From NCBI GenBank assembly GCA_033855775.1, contig JAWVFT010000041.1:1-54751 (forward strand): a DNA stretch of 54,751 bases, written 5' to 3'. Every line of letters begins with the position of its first letter. Position 1 is the first letter of the stretch. This document shows, piece after piece, positions 50,172 to 54,751 of this stretch. The notes beneath the pieces are model-generated. The model did not search any database. It saw only the letters and a list, made by a program, of their open reading frames with translations, and was not told the DNA's origin. Made by a program: the position numbers and the translations under genes. Origin of the DNA: DASVTR01 sp033855775 (lineage in GTDB: Bacteria; Acidobacteriota; Blastocatellia; Pyrinomonadales; Pyrinomonadaceae).

Positions 50172-52733
50172 TTATTTGAGATCCATTCGACGCAGCAGTT
50201 CTGTGAATCTTGAGTCTGAGCGAAGAGCGCTGAATCTGGGGTCAACCTTGAGATAGACCATCCAGTCAGCGCCTTCGGTAAATGCCTGTTCCAACCATTC
50301 AAAGGCGTTGCGCTCGTCTTTGAGGGCGGCGTAGATGGCCGCGATTTGATAGGCGGAGATGTAACGCTGTTTCGCCATCTCCTGCAATTCTTTTAGTTCT
50401 GCCTTGGCCCGCTCTTCGTTGCCGGAAAGCGCGAGCACGCTGGCTCGTTCGGCTCTCATCAACGGCGAGTTTTTAGACAGCTCTAAAGCTTTATCAGCAT
50501 GTTCGAGAGCTTCTTTGTCCATTCCCTTCTGCGCGTAGGCGAGGCCCAGATACCTGTGCGCCGCGAAGAAGTTCGGGTCCAGCGCAATGGCCCTCTGGCA
50601 CGACTTGATGGACTCGTCGAAGCGACCGTTCAGAAAATAGATGAGGCCGAAATTGGATTGGATGATGAGCGAGGTGGTGTCCAGTTCCTGCGCCAGCTGA
50701 GTTTCCTTGATGGCTTCGGGGAAACGGCTCATGGCCGCCAGATAGTTTGAGTACCATTGGTGCGCGGAAGCGTTCTTCGGATTAAGACGAATGGCTTCCT
50801 TAAACTCGTCTTCGGCCTTACGCCACTTCCACTCGCCGCGAAATTTCGCATAAGCCAGCGCGGCGTGAGCGTCGTCCAGATTATTGTCAATGGCGAGCGC
50901 CCGCGTCGCCGCATCGCTCGCTTCGGGAAAAGCCTCCTTCGGCGCGCTCGCGCCATAGGTCGCCAGCATGTTGTAGCTGTCGGCCAGCCCGGCGTAGGCG
51001 CGCGCATTTTTCGAGTCGAGCGCGAGCGCCTGCTTGAAGTAGCCCATGGCCTCTTTGATGGCGTCGGCTGTTCGCTTGTTCCAGGCGTTGCGCCCCTTCA
51101 TGTACAGAGACTCGGCCTCGCGTTTCTTCTCGTCTTCGGCGCTCATGCCAATCTTGTCGGAGATGGTGGCGACGATGCTCTGCACGGTCAGGGTGATATC
51201 GGAAAATCTCGCCGCAGGTGTATCGCCCCAGAGCAGCCGGTTGTCCCGGATATCCACCAATTCGGCCCCGATGGTCACAAGGTCGCCGCTCTTGGTGACG
51301 CGGCCCGTCAGGACGACGCGGACGCCGAGTTGGAGTCCGGCCTCCTGCGCGCTCACCGTCTGCCCTTTAAAGCGCATGACATCGCTGAAGGGGACGACGC
51401 GTAGGTTGGGCAGAGACTTTGAGAGACTATTGATGAGCTTTGCCGTGATGTCGTCGCTGAGGGGTTTCGCGCCCGGCTCTAAATTGACATCAACAAAAGG
51501 TAGCACCGCGATGGAATCTATCGGGCGCGTCGCCCTGTAATAATAGAGAGCCGCGAGCGCGACGACTATCGCCCCGGCCACGATGAGCGCAATCCTCTTG
51601 TGTTGCTTGATGCCCTTAACGATGTACTCTGCGCTCGACGTGGTGGTGGGAATGGTTGGCGGCATCGTCGGCGCCAGGGTCGGCGCGGTGTTGACGGACG
51701 GCTGCTGCGGTGAGGACGAAACTCCGACGCCGCCGCTGCCGCTCCCTCGATTGCTGCTGCTACTGCCGCCGCTCACGCCCAACAGTTTGCGCAAAAGTTC
51801 CTGGTCGGATAAGTCGCCCGTCTCCGCCTCGATTTCCAGCCCGCGCTTCAAGCTCTTCAGGTCAAGGAGCATGTCCTTGATCGTCTGATAGCGTTCTTCT
51901 CGATTCTTGCTCAGAGCTTTGCCGACGATGCGCTCCATCTCGACGGGCACATCCGGCGAGAAGCGAGCCATCGGCGGGTGTCTCTTCTGGATGATGGCGA
52001 TGATGACTTCGCTCGTGGTCGAGCCGCCGAAGGGCAGGTGTCCCGTCAACATTTCATAGAGAAGGATGCCGAGGCTGAAGATGTCGGAGCGCGCGTCCAC
52101 ATGCGCGCCGCTCGCCTGCTCCGGCGACATGTAGCTGACGGTTCCCATGACCGTGCCGGGGTTCGTCTTGACGTAAGGCGACGGGTGGCCCTGACCTTGC
52201 GGTTGAGTTTCCGCATCGGGGTCGCTGGCGAAGAGACCGAGGATGCGCTGTTCCATAAACTTGGCCAGCCCGAAGTCTACAACCTTAACGTAGCCGTCCG
52301 AGCGCAGCATGACGTTTTCGGGCTTGATGTCTCGATGGACAATCCCTGCCTCGTGGGCCGTCGCCAGAGCCATCGCCACCTGGATGGCAATGTCGAGCGC
52401 TTCGCGCAACGACATAATGCTATTCTTTGAGCGCTCGCGCAGCGTCTGCCCGTCAATAAACTCCGCGCTGATAAAATGGGAGCCGTCCGCTTGCTGCCCG
52501 ACCTCGTAAATCGTAATGATGTTCGGATGGTTCAGGCTCGACGTGGCGCGCGCTTCCTGCTCGAAGCGGCGCACCCAATCTTCGTCGCGCTTACCGTCAT
52601 CGTAGAGCAGCTTGAGCGCGACCTTGCGGCCGAGCCGCACGTCCTGCGCCAGATAGACTTCGCCCATGCCGCCCGAACCGAGGGAAGTGATAATTTTGTA
52701 CTGGTTGATGTTGGTTCCGGCAGCTATGGTCAA
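50172..52733 (-). CDS. Ser/Thr protein kinase with TolB-like and TPR domains
   Basis: Encodes 853 residues. The kinase domain has GSGGMGEVYLAQD, VALKLL, HRDIKPENVM, DFGLAK and GTVSYMSPEQA, all catalytic residues intact. A Ser/Gly/Pro-rich linker is followed by one membrane helix (IALIVAGAIVVALAALYYY, about 380-400). A TolB-like stretch (IDSIAVLPFVDV, VRVVLTGRVTKSG) and then about six TPR units fill the C-terminal half. This is the Pkn-type sensor kinase common in Acidobacteriota. It is separated from amrS by 175 bp. Confidence 0.95.
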   Translation of the reverse strand: MTIAAGTNINQYKIITSLGSGGMGEVYLAQDVRLGRKVALKLLYDDGKRDEDWVRRFEQEARATSSLNHPNIITIYEVGQQADGSHFISAEFIDGQTLRERSKNSIMSLREALDIAIQVAMALATAHEAGIVHRDIKPENVMLRSDGYVKVVDFGLAKFMEQRILGLFASDPDAETQPQGQGHPSPYVKTNPGTVMGTVSYMSPEQASGAHVDARSDIFSLGILLYEMLTGHLPFGGSTTSEVIIAIIQKRHPPMARFSPDVPVEMERIVGKALSKNREERYQTIKDMLLDLKSLKRGLEIEAETGDLSDQELLRKLLGVSGGSSSSNRGSGSGGVGVSSSPQQPSVNTAPTLAPTMPPTIPTTTSSAEYIVKGIKQHKRIALIVAGAIVVALAALYYYRATRPIDSIAVLPFVDVNLEPGAKPLSDDITAKLINSLSKSLPNLRVVPFSDVMRFKGQTVSAQEAGLQLGVRVVLTGRVTKSGDLVTIGAELVDIRDNRLLWGDTPAARFSDITLTVQSIVATISDKIGMSAEDEKKREAESLYMKGRNAWNKRTADAIKEAMGYFKQALALDSKNARAYAGLADSYNMLATYGASAPKEAFPEASDAATRALAIDNNLDDAHAALAYAKFRGEWKWRKAEDEFKEAIRLNPKNASAHQWYSNYLAAMSRFPEAIKETQLAQELDTTSLIIQSNFGLIYFLNGRFDESIKSCQRAIALDPNFFAAHRYLGLAYAQKGMDKEALEHADKALELSKNSPLMRAERASVLALSGNEERAKAELKELQEMAKQRYISAYQIAAIYAALKDERNAFEWLEQAFTEGADWMVYLKVDPRFSALRSDSRFTELLRRMDLK

Positions 52734-52976
52734 GGTGCTTGGCCTTCGGCAGAAAGAGAGTCTGGCGGATACAAAGAAACGTCAAGCCGGAGGAAATGCG
52801 CGTTCGGCAAAACTCAGGTTTGTTGCAGACGAGCGAAGCTTATCACTTGAGGATTGGATATGCAATCCGTTGCCTCCCGGCGCCGTGCGCTCAGCCCTCA
52901 GCGTCCAGCTTTCAGCCCTCAAGCGCGCGAAGGCCGGTGATGCTGCGCCTTCAATTTAACTACGGATGAGAGCTTC

Positions 52977-53924
52977 TCAGCTAACGAGATTCTGCGGGCG
53001 GCCCGCGACGAAGGCTTCGATGTTATTGATGAGTTGGTCTGCAAGCGTCTGCATGGCTTCGCGGCTGGCCCATGCGACGTGCGGCGTCAGGATAAAATTG
53101 GGCAGGCTCAACTCAAGCAGCGGATTGCCGTCGCGCGGCGGCTCGCGCGTCAGCACATCGAATCCGGCTCCGGCGATTGTCCTTGAGCGCAGGGCCGCGA
53201 CGAGAGCCGCTTCGTCAACCAAGCCGCCGCGCGCCGTGTTGATTAAGAGCGCGTGCGGCTGCATCTGTCCGAGTTCGCGCGGGCCGATGAGATTGCGCGT
53301 CTCGCTTGTCAAAGGGCAATGGAGCGTCAGGATGTCGCTTGTGCGCAAGGTTTCTTCAAAGCTCGTGCGGCCCGCGCGAAGCACTGCGGCGTCTTTGTGT
53401 TCCGCGACGAGCGTGCGCATGCCGAAGCCGCGCGCCAACCGCTCGACGGCGCGACCCAGGGCTCCGTGGCCGATGATGCCGAGCTTGCTTTCGTGTAGCT
53501 CAAGAATCGGATAATCGAGCAGGCAGAAGGCTCTGGCGCGTTGCCACGCTCCGGCGCGAAGCTCTTCGCGATAGCTGAAGAGATTGCGGCGCAACGCCAG
53601 GATGAGCGCGAAGACGTGTTCAGGCACGGCATGCGGCGCGTAGTTGCGCACGTTTGAGACGGGCAGCCCGCGCCGCTTGCAATAGTCCAGGTCAACCATG
53701 TCAACGCCGGTGGCGGCCACAGCGATGAATTTCAAATCGGGCAGTTGCGATAACACGGTTTCGCGCAGCGGGACTTTGTTGGTAATCGCGATGGTCGCGC
53801 CGCGCAGTCGCTCCAACGTCTCCAACGGCGCCGTCTCCGCATGCTCCGTCCACTCGTGCGCGAACGCAGGCCGCCGGATGTCGGCCCGCAGCGTGTTGCT
53901 ATCTAAGAAAACAATGCGATGCAT
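52977..53924 (-). CDS. D-2-hydroxyacid dehydrogenase
   Basis: Encodes 315 residues. NAD-binding motif GIIGHGALGRAVERLARG; catalytic Arg in LINTARGGLVDEAAL; Glu in FDVLTREPP; His in LTPHVAWASREA. Glycerate dehydrogenase-like, probably hydroxypyruvate reductase activity. The gap to the kinase (52734-52976) has small CAGCCCTC repeats and no gene. Confidence 0.92.
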   Translation of the reverse strand: MHRIVFLDSNTLRADIRRPAFAHEWTEHAETAPLETLERLRGATIAITNKVPLRETVLSQLPDLKFIAVAATGVDMVDLDYCKRRGLPVSNVRNYAPHAVPEHVFALILALRRNLFSYREELRAGAWQRARAFCLLDYPILELHESKLGIIGHGALGRAVERLARGFGMRTLVAEHKDAAVLRAGRTSFEETLRTSDILTLHCPLTSETRNLIGPRELGQMQPHALLINTARGGLVDEAALVAALRSRTIAGAGFDVLTREPPRDGNPLLELSLPNFILTPHVAWASREAMQTLADQLINNIEAFVAGRPQNLVS

Positions 53925-54090
53925 AATTTATAAATGATGAAGCAAGCGATGAGAGCGACAACGATGAAAGCGTGGCTCACTCATCTTGCAGAAGCGAAAC
54001 ATTTCCCCCACGCTTTACAGTTGTCTTGTGGTATTGCACCATTCTCAAAAGTTTTTGTCCATATGTTCCAGTGAAGAGGGAAAGAAGATA

Positions 54091-54663
54091 ATGAGCAAGC
54101 GGAATTTTTCGTGGCGGTTATGCGGTTCAATCTTGACGGGGTTGGTCGTCGCGCTCTGGATAGTCGTTGCGCCTGTCGGGGGCAGCGCGGGGCGTTCGGA
54201 GGGGCAGCGCGCGACGCAGCAGAAAGAGACGGTCATCTTTGTCGTTTCCGGCGAAGAGAGCGACCCCGGCGAGCAGCGGCAATACAGCATGGACGCGCTG
54301 GTAGTTATTCGTAATGGAAAGTACTTGCCGCCGTTCGCGGAGGATAACAAGGATGGGGAGCGCGGCTTCGCCGACAAGTTTTATCAGGCGGGACAAAAGT
54401 ACAGGCTGCTCTTCGGCGGCGGCTACGTCGGGACGGCGACCGCGCAAAGCTGGCAGGAAGGCTGCAACAAGATTCACGCGCGCGTGACGGTTGAGACGGC
54501 GGCCAATCTGCGCGGGCGCATTTCAGGGCTGGCGACCAATTCGGAAGCTTTGGGAAAGAAGACCTCATCGCGGCGCGCGTTAACGGCGGTGGAGCGAGCG
54601 GGCGTGATGTCGCTCGTCAATAACATATGCGAATCAGGAGTAGGAGAAGCAGATGAGCAATGA
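54091..54663 (+). CDS. Secreted protein of unknown function
   Basis: Encodes 190 residues from an ATG with GAGGGAAAGAAG upstream. Signal peptide: MSKRNFSWRLCGSILTGLVV, then ALWIVVAPVGGSAG. The mature part includes MDALVVIRNGKYLPPFAEDN and FADKFYQAGQKYRLLFGGGY. The family is not recognised. The last codons overlap a hairpin arm. Confidence 0.75.
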   Translation: MSKRNFSWRLCGSILTGLVVALWIVVAPVGGSAGRSEGQRATQQKETVIFVVSGEESDPGEQRQYSMDALVVIRNGKYLPPFAEDNKDGERGFADKFYQAGQKYRLLFGGGYVGTATAQSWQEGCNKIHARVTVETAANLRGRISGLATNSEALGKKTSSRRALTAVERAGVMSLVNNICESGVGEADEQ

Positions 54664-54718
54664 GCGATAAGATAGTTTTGTGGAAACTACACTTATCGAA
54701 CTCTACTTGCTCATCTGC
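54649..54718. repeat. Nested triple-stem inverted repeat
   Basis: Three nested pairs are seen: GCAGATGAGCAA (54649-54660) with TTGCTCATCTGC (54707-54718), CGATAAG (54665-54671) with CTTATCG (54692-54698), and TAGTTT (54673-54678) with AAACTA (54684-54689). The outer left arm encodes the last residues of the upstream gene. It probably caps the transcript. Confidence 0.75.
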
Positions 54719-54751
54719 CGCCTCTACGATACGCAGCCCATCCTGAAACAG

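Overview
The window looks like a chromosomal origin region from an Acidobacteriota bacterium, most likely class Blastocatellia (Pyrinomonadales-like). That placement is inference. It rests on the Oar-like TonB-dependent receptor with an N-terminal carboxypeptidase-regulatory-like domain, the TolB/TPR-tailed Ser/Thr kinase, the split ATP synthase operon, the moderately high GC content and the many short-period repeat hairpins between genes. No tRNA, rRNA, CRISPR array, insertion sequence or prophage gene was seen.

Replication and ancestral origin block (1-13.8 kb). On the minus strand dnaA (2016-3497) is followed by an oriC-like intergenic region (1633-2015), then dnaN and a small PUA/EVE-like gene. 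oriC has many TTTCCACA-type DnaA boxes, a tandem TAG run (DnaA-trio) and an AT-rich stretch, in the order described for the basal unwinding system of Bacillus subtilis. A second box cluster and a perfect 24-bp palindrome lie upstream of dnaA. After a 21-bp tandem repeat array and an unrecognised gene, the plus strand carries rpmH-rnpA-yidD-yidC-jag-mnmE-mnmG-parA-parB. A parS-like inverted repeat lies between mnmG and parA; rsmG is absent at its usual place there, and recF is absent after dnaN.

Energy and selenium (13.9-19.4 kb). selD reads through an in-frame TGA at its catalytic position, so it encodes a selenocysteine-containing selenophosphate synthetase and has a SECIS-like hairpin just downstream. 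A partial ATP synthase operon (b', b, delta, alpha, gamma) follows; a, c, beta and epsilon must be elsewhere.

Accessory and metabolic section (19.6-42.4 kb). This holds a VanZ-like protein, an SPFH/zinc-ribbon protein, a tightly coupled ketosynthase-methyltransferase-FAD oxidoreductase trio, the TonB-dependent receptor, and an amino-acid racemase. Three different ATP-grasp ligases sit around a P460-like/multiheme cytochrome. Next come a TPR protein, a NurA nuclease, a zinc-ribbon membrane protein, a HAS-barrel protein and secreted unknowns. The racemase plus three ATP-grasp genes is the best candidate here for an undescribed peptide-forming pathway.

Cofactor and maintenance section (42.5-54.7 kb). 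thiC is controlled by a TPP riboswitch with a clear terminator. moaA, a DUF1905/YdeI-like gene, queG, a GH3 glycosidase, an AmrS-type radical SAM protein, a Ser/Thr kinase, a D-2-hydroxyacid dehydrogenase and a secreted unknown follow.

A theme across the window is a set of long hairpins built from short tandem repeats (often 7 bp) in opposite orientation. They sit in gene junctions, sometimes run into the 3' end of a coding region, directly abut start codons, or lie in frame inside a gene (the methyltransferase). They look like an expanding non-coding repeat class.
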